A stretch of 64,000 nt of DNA from Arabidopsis thaliana (GCF_000001735.4 NC_003074.8:5642101-5706100), one strand, 5' to 3'; positions 9,041 to 25,161 are shown, counted from the first letter of the stretch. The notes: generated by a model not told the origin, from the letters alone. Made by a program: numbers and translations.

Positions 9041-10333
9041 AGAGTAGACAGTTTTTGCCAAAATAATTTGAGAAATGGGTATTTTTTTTAGAAATAGGTG
9101 GAATGAGTACTTTTATCTCTCCTCTGTAATAGAACTCCCCCTCTAATACAGCTTTTAGTAAAATACAATTTTACCCTGTTGTTGGTTTGATAAAATAAAC
9201 TGGGCCTCATTAAAACCAGCCCAATAACATCTCCAATTTTGAATTGCTCATGGGCTTGACATCTCCAATATATTATCATTGTCAAATAAAAGGATAAACC
9301 CTACAATTTCAGAAGCAAATCTCAGATACATTGTCAAATTCGTAACAATATGGAAGGTATGTTTATCATAAAACTCTTTAAAGTTTCTGAATTTTTAAAG
9401 GTGTACGTAAAGTATTTTGGTGTACATACTGTATACCAATCAGATTTTATATTTATGATATCTATTAAGTGTACATACACGTATGTAGTCTAGTCTACGT
9501 ATATGGTGTACTAATGTTGGTATACGTGGTGTACTAATGTTGGTGTACGTATGTGGTGTACTTATGTTAGTCTAGACGCTTGAGATGTACTAAATCTGGT
9601 GTACGTATGTTGTTTCCCTTATTCTAGTGTACGTATGAGGTATACTAACGCATGTGTACTTGTGTGGTGTACTATTGCTGGTTTACGTATGTGCTGTACA
9701 TATTCTAGTTTAAACATTTTTCCATTTTTTAAATGGGTTTTCTTTGAATTTGAATCTCTATCTTTGCTTTAGAGTGTAGTTTTAAATTTCATTGCATTTT
9801 TAAATGGATTTTTCTTTGGGTTTAGTCATTTATCTTATCTTTAGGTATAGTTTTGAACTTCATTACATTTAGACATCTATCTTGGCTTTAGGGTATAGTT
9901 TTAAACTTCATTACATTTTTTAAATGGGTTCCCTTAGTTTCTCTTATTCTAATATACGTATATGGTGTACTAATGTTAGTGTACATATGTGGTGTACTAT
10001 GTAGTGTACTAATGTTGGTGTACGTATGTGCTATACTTATGATAGTCTAGACATCTGAGGTGTAAATTATTTTAATTGGGCTACGAAATATAGTATTTGG
10101 GCTTCAAAAATATTATTTGATCTATTATTCTTTAAATTTTGGACCCACACAAAATTTTCTTTTTCACATCATAAGGGTACAATAGTATTTGACTCATCTT
10201 TTGGACTGTAGCCACATTTTTTCTATCTCACATGGTCTCTATCTCACAAGCCCAATAAAAACTACCTATTCTTCCTATTTCTAAAAAATGTGTCTACTTC
10301 TCAAATTATTTTCTAAAAAGTGTCTACTTCTCT
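9041..10333. mobile_element. TIR DNA-transposon relic carrying tandem repeats
   Basis: Imperfect inverted repeats of about 76-79 bp bound the region: 9041-9116 on the left and 10255-10333 on the right. They share AAAATAATTTGAGAA, TTTTTTAGAAATAGG and a TAGACA block near the outer edges. Weaker similarity continues inward. The interior has no transposase frame, only repeated sequence. Long degenerate inverted repeats and a repetitive interior suit a non-autonomous Mutator-like element, but the family is an inference and no clear target duplication was found. Confidence 0.6.
9400..10065. repeat. Degenerate GTGTACGTATG / GGTGTACTAATGTTG tandem array
   Basis: About 9400-9715 and 9945-10065 consist of diverged copies of a 25-30 bp unit rich in GTRTAC, such as GGTGTACTAATGTTGGTGTA. 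Between them a longer unit (TTTAGGGTATAGTTTTAAACTTCATTACATTTTTTAAATGGG) appears about three times at 9770, 9840 and 9890. The array fills the interior of the TIR element. The GTAC palindromes make both strands alike. No open frame persists. Confidence 0.75.
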
Positions 10334-10359
10334 AATAAACCCTTGTATACTACTAGTTG

Positions 10360-10620
10360 AAACAAAATTTGAGTTATTATAATTACTTACTTATATTTTT
10401 CCATTATTAACACATTGAATCCGAAATTTATTTCCATAAAGTAAGGTTTCACAATTACTCACCAAAAAAATCTGAGTTATTATAATTTTCCCCTATTATT
10501 ATTCTATTACACTTTGAGTCCAAAATTTATAATATTCTTAATTATTGCAACAAATAAAAACTGAGTTATTAATTTACAAATATCCTTTTCACATTTATTA
10601 ATCAAAACTCACCCGGGATA
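10360..10620. repeat. Three diverged copies of an approximately 100-bp repeat
   Basis: The motif AAATYTGAGTTATTATAATT starts copies near 10365, 10469 and (shortened) 10557. The first two also share ATTGAATCCGAAATTTAT / TTTGAGTCCAAAATTTAT about 60 bp later. It lies just outside the right end of the TIR element and before the 3' end of the SNF2 gene. Confidence 0.6.
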
Positions 10621-10818
10621 AAAATATCTCTTTCTTCTTTTGTCAGATTTTAATTTTGGTGATACAATTTAATTTTTGCATTACTATAAAATCTAACCAA
10701 CATGTAAAAATGTCATAATTAAAAGATAGCTAGAGGTTTTATTCATTACATTCACACTTGTGACTTATTAAATAGCTAAAGGTTTTATTCCTCTTATCAA
10801 TAAAAACTCTGGGATATT

Positions 10819-13570
10819 CTACACACCAAAAAACAGATATTCGAGATCTTCTAGTGTTAGTTGAATCGCAGAACTTTTGCCAGTTTTTTTCACCCAATGC
10901 AGATGCAACAATGTTCCTTTTACGTTCCTGAAATAAAATTAACAATAGAGTGGAGTGAGTCAAGTACACTATACAAAGAAAAAGATCTTGATAGCTTTGG
11001 CCTTTGGAACAAAAAAAACAATTAAATACATGAAGAGTCAAAATTCGTTCCTCAACGGTATTTTTGATGGCAATACGAGTGACCGTAACAGCTCGAGTTT
11101 GTCCGATACGATGAGCTCGATCAATAGCTTGATCCTCTGTTGTTGGATTCCACCATAGGTCCAGTAGAATGACATGACTTGCAGCTACCATATTCAATCC
11201 AAGGTTTCCAGCTTTAAGAGACATCAACATCGCACCTGTTTCATAATCATTACATTTGTCTTTGAGAAACGTAAAAATGAGATTCTTTGAATGCAAAACA
11301 TATAATATGTCTGGATCATTGTTGAATTCTTTTACAGCTATGTCTCTTGCTACTAGAGACATTGTACCATCTAATCTTCTGAATTTTATGCGGTTTTGGA
11401 CAAAAGAATGCTCAACAAAGTCAAGCATACCAGTCCACTGATACTATTGTCTTTATTGGTGGAGTGTCTGGACTGCCTTGCTCTGCAAGCGACTGAAGAA
11501 TCTCTATCACAGCTCGGATTTTCGATGAAATAAACTCGCCTTGATGCAACTAAAGCATTTTTATCTTCAGGATCATCATAATCGTTGATGCAACTTCTAA
11601 CTGCAGATTCAGTGAAAACAACATCATGTTTAAGCTGGCTGTGGCAATTAAGTGCAGGGCACGTATTGTTATCCCCGTTAATGTTTACAGACACACACTC
11701 ATAACAAAACACATGGCCACACAAAGTAACAACAGGGTCTTTTGGTGGATCCTGCAGAGAACATCATAAGAGTAAAAAAAAGATTATTAATTAGAACATA
11801 ATGAGAGAGCTTGAAGAGACAAACAATGCTCAATCATTACAATGTACTTACACTACAAACAGAGCAGGTGGTTGAGGATAATTTCAAGAGATCGAGGAAC
11901 ATGATTAGATTCTCTCTAGGGGCTACTCGAACTCCATCTGACATTTTTCTTGTAGTATCTGAGTGACTATATCCGTTAACAAGTTGTGGATGGTTACAAG
12001 CTTGGCGTAGTCGCAAAAGCATCACCAAAAGATAAGCCATGTGTTCATGCAAAGTCCCATCAGCAGCATATTCCTATAGAATAAGAGTAGAAAATGTCAT
12101 ATAACAAGGTAGAAAGTCACCATTTATTCACATATATATGATAATTATATTATTGAAGAATCACCTCAAACTTCCAACGTGAATTCAATTCAAGCTTCCT
12201 GTAGAAAGACCATTCTACTACTGAAAGGTCCTTTTTGCTCAAATTAACTTTCTTTAAGGTAGATTTATTATAGGTTGTCCATCAAGTAATGTTCCTAAAT
12301 AGCAAAACATAAAAGAAAATTAGCACAAACTACAAAAGGACATATATATATATATATATAGTAAGAGCAAACGAATACCTTTGGTGCGGCGCAACATTAT
12401 ACCCCTTAGAATAGCTTGAAGCTTCTTGTAACCATGAAGAGGCTTTTTATCAATTGGAGCTTTGATTCTTTGGTGAAATGAATTGCACATGGCATATGGA
12501 TGATATCTAAGAAATCTGAAATAGCTATAAAGATCGTCTACTTTGTTCTTTATCGGCGTTCCAGTCAAACACCATCTCCTTTTGGCTCTAAGGCTAAAAC
12601 AAGCTTTTGCAATTAGGGTTCTATGGTTTTTAATTGTATGAGCTTCATCTAATACTACTCTCAACCACCTAACTCTTCCTAGTGCACCAACGTGAGGCTG
12701 AATCAAACTCGATCCGTCAAGGCTTTCTCTGCCTCTCATACTATCATAACGATTCAGCATAGGGTTTTGTGGAACTTCATTTGTAACAATGGCGTAAGTT
12801 GTCATGACCACATCATATATTGCTATTTCTGTTGGATCTTTGGTTCTGTGAGATCCATGGTGGACTAAAACAGAGAGTTTGTGTTCATCAGAAACCTTCT
12901 CTTTAACTTCTCTTGCCCATTGTTTTACAACACTTGCTGGACAAACAATCAATGTACCACCAGAGTTTTGACCTTTTCGCTTTCTCTGCTTTGATTGTGA
13001 CTTCAACTTTTGTAACAGGATAAGAGAGATCGTCGAGATCGTTTTACCAAGTCCCTGCAGTGCCATATAACACCACACATAATTTGTTAGATATCGAACA
13101 TTTCACCTAATTAAAAAATGTGATAAACACCAATGTTACCTGATCATCTGCTAATATCCCTCCCAAACAGTGCCTGCTTCTTTTTTCTTTCTTACGCATC
13201 CAGTTCAATGCAATTTTCTGACAAACAATAAAGATTTTAGTATATGACCAAATTCAAAATTAAGGACAATAAAAAGCTTTTAAGTGAAAACATGATAATA
13301 TATTATTACCTGATGCCTCATAAGAGGAACTGTAAGAACACCAGGAGGTAGATCCTTTTCGGTCTTGGGTTGCTTCAGATCCTGTAATTAAACTAAGCCA
13401 AATTAATAAATATCAGGTTGAATGTTAATGGAACAACAGATACATACTTAAGTAGTGTTGAAGTCCATTACTTGTAATGCAGCCTGATAGATGACCCTCT
13501 CGTTAACAGTGGTCTTCTCTTCTTGTACTTCTTCATCACTACCTGAACTCATGTCCATTGTATCATCCAT
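10819..13570 (-). pseudogene. SNF2-family RING ATPase (Rad5/16-like), apparently frame-broken
   Basis: Multi-exon gene. Clear exons are 13570-13472 (MDDTMDMSSGSDEEV), 13381-13310, 13217-13140, 13054-12379, 12294-12165, 12073-11853 and 11751 onward. The order is SNF2 N-lobe (GLGKTIST P-loop, DEAH, LTGTPIKN), a RING finger inserted between the lobes (CSVCS, then LCGHVFCYEC), and helicase C (QAIDRAHRIGQTR). This is the layout of plant chromatin remodellers related to FRG/CHR27-28. Conserved residues change reading frame near 12255 (after INLP), near 11440 (at the QWTGML motif) and near 10885 (before LTLEDLEYLF). Without precise unseen splicing no full-length product is made. I believe it is AT3G16600. 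It may be a young pseudogene or depend on odd introns. An open frame also runs to 10739. Confidence 0.8.
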
Positions 13571-14270
13571 CCTTAAACCTCTTTTCGATCTCAGAACCAA
13601 GAATTTGAGTTCTAAGAAAAAGAATTAGCTCTGCCACGCAAAAGACATTAGTGTTAGTTCCTCTTAGTTAATGAAACGGTTATTTTAGCAAAGAAGACTA
13701 TATAGCTGTAGCTATATATAGAAAACCAGATTAAGCAACATTATTTATGAGGTTTAGGGTTTATCGAAATTATGCATTCTTAAAAATTGAACAATCAAAC
13801 ATTACTAACTTTGAGGTTTAGGGTTTATAAAACCTTATTCACGAGGAGGTAAAAGTAAGAACAGGGCAGAACAAGAACAGAGAAAGAATCCGAATTTATT
13901 GGAACGTAATTAGTATAAAGATGATACGAGTCTGAGGATAAGAATCGCACTGTTGTTAGGGTTGGCTTGGACAGAGAAATAAATAGACGATCGCAAGGAA
14001 CATATTTTAAAGAGAAACAAATTAACATATTCTTCTCCATATACCTTCAATACTACGAAACTTTATTAGTAAAGTCGGTTGGCCCAATAAGATTGCTATA
14101 TATATATTACACACATACTAATCCAACGGTCCTTATCTGATTTCAGGAGTTAAATTGTTTTTAACGGCTGTGATTTCAAGTAGGAAGCTGAAAACAGAGT
14201 AAGCAATTCTCTTTGCCTTCTCGATTACGTTTTTCTCTTCCACTGCAAAACCCTAATTTCATATCATTAA
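13571..14270. other. Spacer between PPR and SNF2 genes
   Basis: About 700 bp of AT-rich DNA holding the SNF2 promoter/5' leader and, at its right end, the 3' flank of the PPR gene. Several AAACCCTAAA (telo-box-like) motifs occur on the minus strand around 13750 and 13820. No gene seen. Confidence 0.55.
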
Positions 14271-16235
14271 TCAAACATCGACCCAGCTATAACCCGGAGT
14301 CTTGAGAAGCCCTCTTTTCTTCTGTATCATTCTAATTCTAGCTGCATCTTCCCATCTCTCAGCAGCTGAGTAGGTGTTGGATAGAAGAACTAAGCTTTCT
14401 GTTGTTTCACCAAGACTCTGCATCTTTTTCGACACTTCATTCCCAAGTTCCGCATTCTTGTACGTCCAACAAGCAGAGAGAAGTGTACCCAACACGCGAA
14501 TATCGGGCTCAAATGGCATCTTGTTTACAAAATCATAAGCTTCATCCAAGTATCCGGCACGGGCTAGAAGATCAGTCATGCAATTGTAATGGTCTATTCT
14601 TGGGATGACGTTGAAATCTCCTCGAGACATGGAGTTGAACAGTTGTTTCCCTTCATCCACTAGTCCTGAATGGCTACAAGCAGACAAAATAGCAAGAAGA
14701 GTCACCTCGTCTGGGTTCACACCTGTTTCCTGCATACTGTTGAACAGAGAAAGAGCTTCTTTGCCAAGACCATGAATTCCGAATCCGAACAGCATTGTGT
14801 TCCACGAAACTATATCCCGCTTATGCATTGTGTCGAAAACTCTCTTGGCTACATCAAGTTTTCCACACTTTGTGTACATATCCATCAGTGCATTACAAAT
14901 GCTTGTGTTAACTGCATAGCCATGAACAACACAATACCCGTGGCAACTAGAACCGTGTCCCAAAGCAGCCAAGTGAGAGCAAGCGGTTAAGACACCAAGC
15001 AATGTTGTAATATCAGGACGAATTCCAGATGTTCTCATCTCATGAAATAGACGAAAACTCTCTTCTGGGCGACAGTTCACTACACACCCAGTGATGAGAG
15101 AATTATATGAAATAACATCTTTCAAGCCAATCTCACTAAACTGCCTAAAAGCATCACATAAGCTTCCATACTTAGCATAAAATGAAATTATGGTGTTTTG
15201 AACAGTTAAGTCTAAGATGAAGCCTGCTTTAACCGCGTAACAATGTACACATCGCCCTCCACTTAGATCTCCAAACCTTGCACAACCCATCAGAATAAGC
15301 CCAATGGCAACTGGCGTCACCATTGCCACATTATCATTAACCAACATCTGAAAAAACACTTCTCCAGCTTCCTTTATCATTTCGTTTTCTACGTAGCCTC
15401 CAATCATAGCACTCCAGGTTACCTCATTCTTCTTAAAGTCTAAATCGAAAACTCTTCTCGCATAGATAATGCACTTGCTCTTGGCATATACATCCAAGAT
15501 CCCAGTCTTAACAACTAAATCATTGCTAAAACCCATTCTTGTGCAATACCCATGAACAGCTTTCCCTTCCCTCAATGCACCAGCCCTTCCTAGTGCAGGA
15601 AACATCCCAACGATGGTGGATAGATTAGGACTCAGACCATCGATTCTACGCATATCCAAAAACAATCCAATGACATCAGTTAAACAGCAATGTAAAGAAA
15701 ACCCAGAAATCATAGCATTCCAAGCAACCATATCTCTCTTAGGCATTTCGTCGAACACCTTTATAGCCATCTCAAGTTCCCCACACTTAGCATAGAAATC
15801 AACCAGAGCAGTACATACATACATATCAGTTGCAAAGTCGCTACAATTCACATGACTATGTATCAGCTTACCATCGTCAATTGCTCGAAGACCAGCACAT
15901 GCTTTCAAAACAAACGGGTACGTATATTTCGTGGGTCTAACACCAGAATTCAGCATCTTGTAGTACAAATCCAAAGCTTTTTCCGCGAAATCATTCGAAG
16001 CATAGGCTCTGATCATCAAATCCCAAGCAATAGGATTGATCCTTGGATGAGGAATTTCATCGAACACATGGCGTGCAAGTTCCACTTCATTGCATGATGC
16101 GTAAAGACGTGTTAAATTGACGAGCACTGTAGAGGAACTTAACGTAAGAGAGCGTTTAAGAAGATGCTGATGAATGACCTGACCTAAGACCAGATTCCTT
16201 GAGCGAATACAGGTTTCAAGAAGACTTAGAAACAT
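14271..16235 (-). CDS. PLS-class pentatricopeptide repeat protein, E subgroup
   Basis: Intronless, 654 residues. Tandem PPR motifs run almost from the start in P, L and S lengths (for example VVTWSAMIGGY and DIVSWNTMLFGFG type helices). A C-terminal E region follows, ending KTPGYSWVDV, and no DYW deaminase domain is present. Such proteins bind single-stranded organelle RNA in a sequence-specific way and in the E class usually specify C-to-U editing sites, with a deaminase recruited in trans. The target transcript cannot be read here. The amphipathic, Ser/Arg-rich start would suit organelle import, but which organelle is unclear. I believe it is AT3G16610. Confidence 0.9.
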   Translation of the reverse strand: MFLSLLETCIRSRNLVLGQVIHQHLLKRSLTLSSSTVLVNLTRLYASCNEVELARHVFDEIPHPRINPIAWDLMIRAYASNDFAEKALDLYYKMLNSGVRPTKYTYPFVLKACAGLRAIDDGKLIHSHVNCSDFATDMYVCTALVDFYAKCGELEMAIKVFDEMPKRDMVAWNAMISGFSLHCCLTDVIGLFLDMRRIDGLSPNLSTIVGMFPALGRAGALREGKAVHGYCTRMGFSNDLVVKTGILDVYAKSKCIIYARRVFDLDFKKNEVTWSAMIGGYVENEMIKEAGEVFFQMLVNDNVAMVTPVAIGLILMGCARFGDLSGGRCVHCYAVKAGFILDLTVQNTIISFYAKYGSLCDAFRQFSEIGLKDVISYNSLITGCVVNCRPEESFRLFHEMRTSGIRPDITTLLGVLTACSHLAALGHGSSCHGYCVVHGYAVNTSICNALMDMYTKCGKLDVAKRVFDTMHKRDIVSWNTMLFGFGIHGLGKEALSLFNSMQETGVNPDEVTLLAILSACSHSGLVDEGKQLFNSMSRGDFNVIPRIDHYNCMTDLLARAGYLDEAYDFVNKMPFEPDIRVLGTLLSACWTYKNAELGNEVSKKMQSLGETTESLVLLSNTYSAAERWEDAARIRMIQKKRGLLKTPGYSWVDV

Positions 16236-16368
16236 TGGGATAATGGATTTTAAGTTTCAGACATATGTTACAACCAAACATCAAAGACTTAAAACAAAAG
16301 TGAATTCCGACAACTAAAAAAAGAAAAACATGTTTCAAGAAAAAATCAAAACAGTTAAATGTTACTCA

Positions 16369-19300
16369 TCAGTGTCCATATTGCATTTGCTCAGGGGAAT
16401 AATAAGTAAGAAGCTTCTTGAACAGAGGAACAAGTGCAACCACAGCAAGTTGAAGCTGCTCAGAGCTGTTTACGCGGATGCTTACTTGCCCTGCTCCTCT
16501 GTTATTCAGATTAGCACGAGCAATGAGATTAGAGGAACGTCCAATGGGTACTTGAGACTGTATATTCCCTCCGATAGCAAGATCGCCATGCCAATCCATC
16601 ACAGAGAGTCCAAGAGTTGATAAAAACCGACCAAGCGGATAATCTTTATCTCGAAACTGAGCTTCTAAAGTACCACCATAAGCAACATCTCCACGACTAG
16701 TCATTGCTCCACCTGACATAACCATCCTGAACCGTTTATTAGCAATCAACTTATCTTCGACTTTTAGTCCCGCGGAAACTGAATCACCTAAGAGCGTAAC
16801 AGAGAGACCAGCTGCTGCTTTGTTTTTCCTAAACTTGTTAAATCTTGTTTCACTTCGAATAGTGTACGCTAATTCCTTCCCAGCATTTTGCATGTCAAAA
16901 CCTAGGGAAGTTGATCTACCTTCTCCATGTTTAACCGAGCTGGCCAATTCTAGCTGCACATGTGCATCCTTCTTGTCCTTTGTCACTTGGCCAGAGAAAG
17001 ATACTGGTATTTTGTCTTTAACAACAAATAGTCGTTCCGCATTCACACCTTCATAACCAATATCATGATCCCACCCATGAGTTTCCAGCACTGGCCTAAC
17101 AAGCCATTGATTGGAGGTATCAAGGTACCGGTACCGATGAGTAGGATTGTCAGAGTCAAAAGATGCAGGTAGAGATAAATCTGGCATTGGAACTGGAACA
17201 GATGCAGGTTCACTTCTCTCCTCTTCCACATTTTCACTATACCCGTTAGGCATATCTTTAATCTCAGCAGCAAATTTCTTCAACAACTTACGTCTCTTTC
17301 TTTCCTCTTTCATCTGTCTCTTCATAAATAGTTTCTCCCGATACTCCATCTCATCGAGATATTCCTTCTTCTGAGATTTGCTAAGCTTAGTCATCTCTGC
17401 TTTAGTCAACCGCTTAAAGGGAGGAAGCTCATCATACTCTGATTCTTCCTCAGAATCTGATGATTCGTCTAAATCATCTTCATCGTCTTCATCATCGTAC
17501 TGTTGCTCAGGAAGCTTAGCTTGTGGTCTTGATTGCAGAAGCGATGAGAGGAGCAATGGTAGTGGCGGAGCCTTGGACCGAGTTGCAAATTGTCCCCCTG
17601 GAATATTATCTTGTAATTTCAGAAGAGCATTTGCTTCGGCAAGAATCTTGGATGCAAATGAGAGTAATAACAAATGAGGCTTCCACACTTGGCCATTAGG
17701 TAATACTCTCTGGCCTGCCCGATTTGTCCTGCAAGCAGAGTGGTTCTCAACTAAAGAAACAGGGTTCATGAGCCTCATATCTCCCGCTGCTTGGCGAATG
17801 GCCTGCTGGATGACATGAGAACGTTGTGTCACAAACATGTCATAGCTAGAAGCAGTACCATTTGGGCCATCTGGTGGAGCCGAAGCGGCATGAGTCAAAC
17901 CCACAATGGCATTAAACCATATTGATGGTCCAAAAACATCAGTGATGGTGCGTAAGAGAGGCATGTCACCAGAATCTCTGCTTTGCATATCCAACCTATC
18001 AAGATATAACACAATGTCAGGCGGACTTTTCTTGATGAATGCCCTAACAGACTTCAGGATCTTCTCATTCTTGTGTTGATCTGACCAGGATGGTAAGAGA
18101 CCGGGAGTGTCAATTACCCGTACCTTAATTCCCTGAACAAAACCCTCAATATCCTGAACCTTCTTTGTCCCCACCTGGAATGCATCAGTACTAATTTTCA
18201 GTTCATCAAAAATAGAATTGATGGTTGCACTTTTACCAACCCCACTTTTACCAAGCACCATAATCGTACAAGAAAAATCAAGGGGATCTTGTGCAGCTGC
18301 CTCAAGCTGTTCTGCCATGGCACTGGCACGATCAAAACTAAAGGCACCAACACGGCTTCCGTTTCTGCCCCTCAACTGTTCAGCCAATCCAAGCCTGTAC
18401 AAAACCTGAGCAACAACAACATTATGTGGAGTTTGCCCTAATCTATGTGAAAGCCTCAAAAATTTGACCCTGATAAACTGGAGCTTCTCACGGGTCTCAT
18501 CATGCTCATCTGTCTCTGCAGTGGTAGAGTCTTCAGCTTGCTGAGGCTGATTGTGAGACACATTTCCATTGACACGAGGCTGTTGTGTAACGCGTGGTGC
18601 AGGTTCCAAAAGTGGAGCAGCACGACCAAGACCTGCTGGGCGAGCAGGTGGTAATGCTGCAGTATCACTTCTAGACTCTGTTGGTGAAACAGAACTTAAT
18701 ACCTCAGATTCTCTTTCCATATGTTGGCTTTCCTTAATCTCTGGACCTATATTTACACTGCTATCTTGCTGCTTTACAATTTCCTTATTAGATTGAATAT
18801 CATGTCCTCCATTACTGTTTTGACTTTCAGTCTCTCCCTTCTCCTCCGAACTAGATTTTTCCAATGGAGATAAGGTCCCAGCTGCTACTTCAATACTATC
18901 ATTCAAGGATTTGTCACCTGAAACAATTTTAACACTATTGAACTCAGCACCAGTCTTACCATTTCTTTGTTCTGTTACCATGCCAGCTGATACATCAATT
19001 TCTTCCTCCCATTTTTCGTCGTCAATACCATTACTCCCTGTTTCCACGGAACAGGCACTTACTGAGATAACTTCCGCCACCAGTTCTTTATTCTCATCAG
19101 GAGAGACTACTCCATTTTCTGAAGAAGAATGTGTATTTCCGTTTTCCAAATTCACATCCTCAGTAGCTAAATTGGAAGTAGCTTTCTCACTGTTCTCAAC
19201 CACATCCAAGCTTGATGCCATTTTACCATAAGAAATATCTGCATCTGCTACTTCCCCGTGATCATAATCATTCATTTTGAGAGTCACCAAATCAGAATCA

Positions 19301-19638
19301 GCCTCTTTCGTAGTTATACATTGCTCGTTAACCTCACCATGGCTCTCTCCAATCTCCGAATAATTAACCTTTAAATTTTCTACTCCTCTCTCATTTCTAC
19401 TTGTTTCTTCCAAATCACACACTTCATCATTGGAAGCTAAAGGAAAATCCTCTTGCAACACATCGGTTTTGAGAGATTCAGGTTTTAGACCCTCCTGCGA
19501 ACCAATTGCTTCCTCAAAGACCTCTTCTTCATTATCCTTCACTTCATCAGATCCCACCAACTCACTAATTCTACCATCCTCTGCAAGCTTCTTCTCATCC
19601 CCATATAACCTGGTTACAATCTCAGCCCCATCTCCCAT
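16369..19638 (-). CDS. TOC120: TOC120, chloroplast outer-envelope import receptor GTPase
   Basis: Single exon, 1089 residues from the MGDGAEIVTR start at 19638; an in-frame Met four codons earlier is less likely. Residues 1 to about 345 form the acidic, disordered A domain. The G domain follows, with P-loop GKSGVGKS at 463-470 and DTPG at 510-513. A very acidic run (DDEDDEDDLDESSDSEEE) and a Lys/Arg-rich coil lead to the C-terminal M domain (about 740-1089) that anchors in the outer envelope. TOC120 and its paralogue TOC132 are receptors of the TOC translocon favouring non-photosynthetic (housekeeping) preproteins, alongside TOC33/34 and TOC75. The match to Arabidopsis TOC120 is end to end. 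The gene is convergent with nothing; the PPR gene lies just downstream on the same strand. Confidence 0.97.
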   Translation of the reverse strand: MGDGAEIVTRLYGDEKKLAEDGRISELVGSDEVKDNEEEVFEEAIGSQEGLKPESLKTDVLQEDFPLASNDEVCDLEETSRNERGVENLKVNYSEIGESHGEVNEQCITTKEADSDLVTLKMNDYDHGEVADADISYGKMASSLDVVENSEKATSNLATEDVNLENGNTHSSSENGVVSPDENKELVAEVISVSACSVETGSNGIDDEKWEEEIDVSAGMVTEQRNGKTGAEFNSVKIVSGDKSLNDSIEVAAGTLSPLEKSSSEEKGETESQNSNGGHDIQSNKEIVKQQDSSVNIGPEIKESQHMERESEVLSSVSPTESRSDTAALPPARPAGLGRAAPLLEPAPRVTQQPRVNGNVSHNQPQQAEDSTTAETDEHDETREKLQFIRVKFLRLSHRLGQTPHNVVVAQVLYRLGLAEQLRGRNGSRVGAFSFDRASAMAEQLEAAAQDPLDFSCTIMVLGKSGVGKSATINSIFDELKISTDAFQVGTKKVQDIEGFVQGIKVRVIDTPGLLPSWSDQHKNEKILKSVRAFIKKSPPDIVLYLDRLDMQSRDSGDMPLLRTITDVFGPSIWFNAIVGLTHAASAPPDGPNGTASSYDMFVTQRSHVIQQAIRQAAGDMRLMNPVSLVENHSACRTNRAGQRVLPNGQVWKPHLLLLSFASKILAEANALLKLQDNIPGGQFATRSKAPPLPLLLSSLLQSRPQAKLPEQQYDDEDDEDDLDESSDSEEESEYDELPPFKRLTKAEMTKLSKSQKKEYLDEMEYREKLFMKRQMKEERKRRKLLKKFAAEIKDMPNGYSENVEEERSEPASVPVPMPDLSLPASFDSDNPTHRYRYLDTSNQWLVRPVLETHGWDHDIGYEGVNAERLFVVKDKIPVSFSGQVTKDKKDAHVQLELASSVKHGEGRSTSLGFDMQNAGKELAYTIRSETRFNKFRKNKAAAGLSVTLLGDSVSAGLKVEDKLIANKRFRMVMSGGAMTSRGDVAYGGTLEAQFRDKDYPLGRFLSTLGLSVMDWHGDLAIGGNIQSQVPIGRSSNLIARANLNNRGAGQVSIRVNSSEQLQLAVVALVPLFKKLLTYYSPEQMQYGH

Positions 19639-20559
19639 TTCTAGGATCACCCAAAATCACGAAACACTGCACCAACCAAATTTTGTATCCTCGTTACTTT
19701 TAAATCCACAAGACACTAAATTAAATGGGAGTGAAACTAATATTTTCCAAATCGTAGGTATATTTTGCTCATAGGAATTCAGAAAATACAAAGAAGAATC
19801 TATTGATATTGAGGAGAAAAAGTGATGGCGAGAATCTAACCTGGTTAGAGAAGGCAAAAGTCTGGAAAGAAAAAAAAACAACTTCATGCGCTTTTTTTGT
19901 ATTTGTATAAATCGCCTTTTACTCGCCTGCGACAGTGCGACTACGACGGGAAGGAGAAGGAGATAAGCGACTTTCATGGACGGTTTAAATCGGTTTGGGT
20001 TTTAACATCGGACGGTGGAAAATGGCTCTTATATTGCAATCGTGAAAAAGGCATGTCACGTGATCAATAGTAAAGTGTGGGCCAAGGCCTTTTTAGTTGG
20101 GCTGCATAATCTTGTTGGCCATTTTATCTTTACGACAAGAGAGAATTGCTTTATTTGTTCTTTTGGAGCTATTCAACTGTCTTTTCATTGGTTGTCACTA
20201 TATAGATGGTATTTGAAGATCTTATTAATTGTTAGAAATTTGATTTTATATATGGCTCACCAAATTTTGAAACATTTTCAGATGATAAATGGTTTTATAC
20301 TTTTTCAGTTGATTGATAAAAGAGTTTGATTCACATTGACAGTATCCAGCTTTCTGGGAGGATAGAGGAGAAGAGAAAAATAAGAAACACAAAAGGTATA
20401 ACTTTATAATAAAGATTCAAAAATAAAAGGAAAGAAATGCCCAAATTCACAAACATGAAGGACATTTCTGTCATTCTTTGTCATATATAAGAAGAGATCA
20501 CCCAACCAACCTTTCACACTTAAACAACACCACACTTTTGGTTTTCCTTCTTCTACCAA
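19639..20559. other. Spacer between TOC120 and kinesin-13A
   Basis: About 920 bp. The part next to TOC120 (to about 19980) is probably its 5' leader with an intron-like break. The part near 20400-20559 is the kinesin 3' flank. A CACGTG G-box lies at about 20057. No gene recognised. Confidence 0.55.

Positions 20560-25161
<4,602 letters not shown>

Noticed and set aside
9400-10065. CRISPR-like array
   Set aside because: Repeats are degenerate with no constant repeat and unique spacers, and the organism is a plant.
12340-12362. (TA)n run as a promoter TATA region
   Set aside because: It lies inside an intron of the SNF2 gene and is a plain microsatellite.
13825-14040. 71-codon minus-strand frame upstream of the SNF2 gene
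   Set aside because: No domain, hydrophobic low-complexity composition; probably leader or intergenic DNA.
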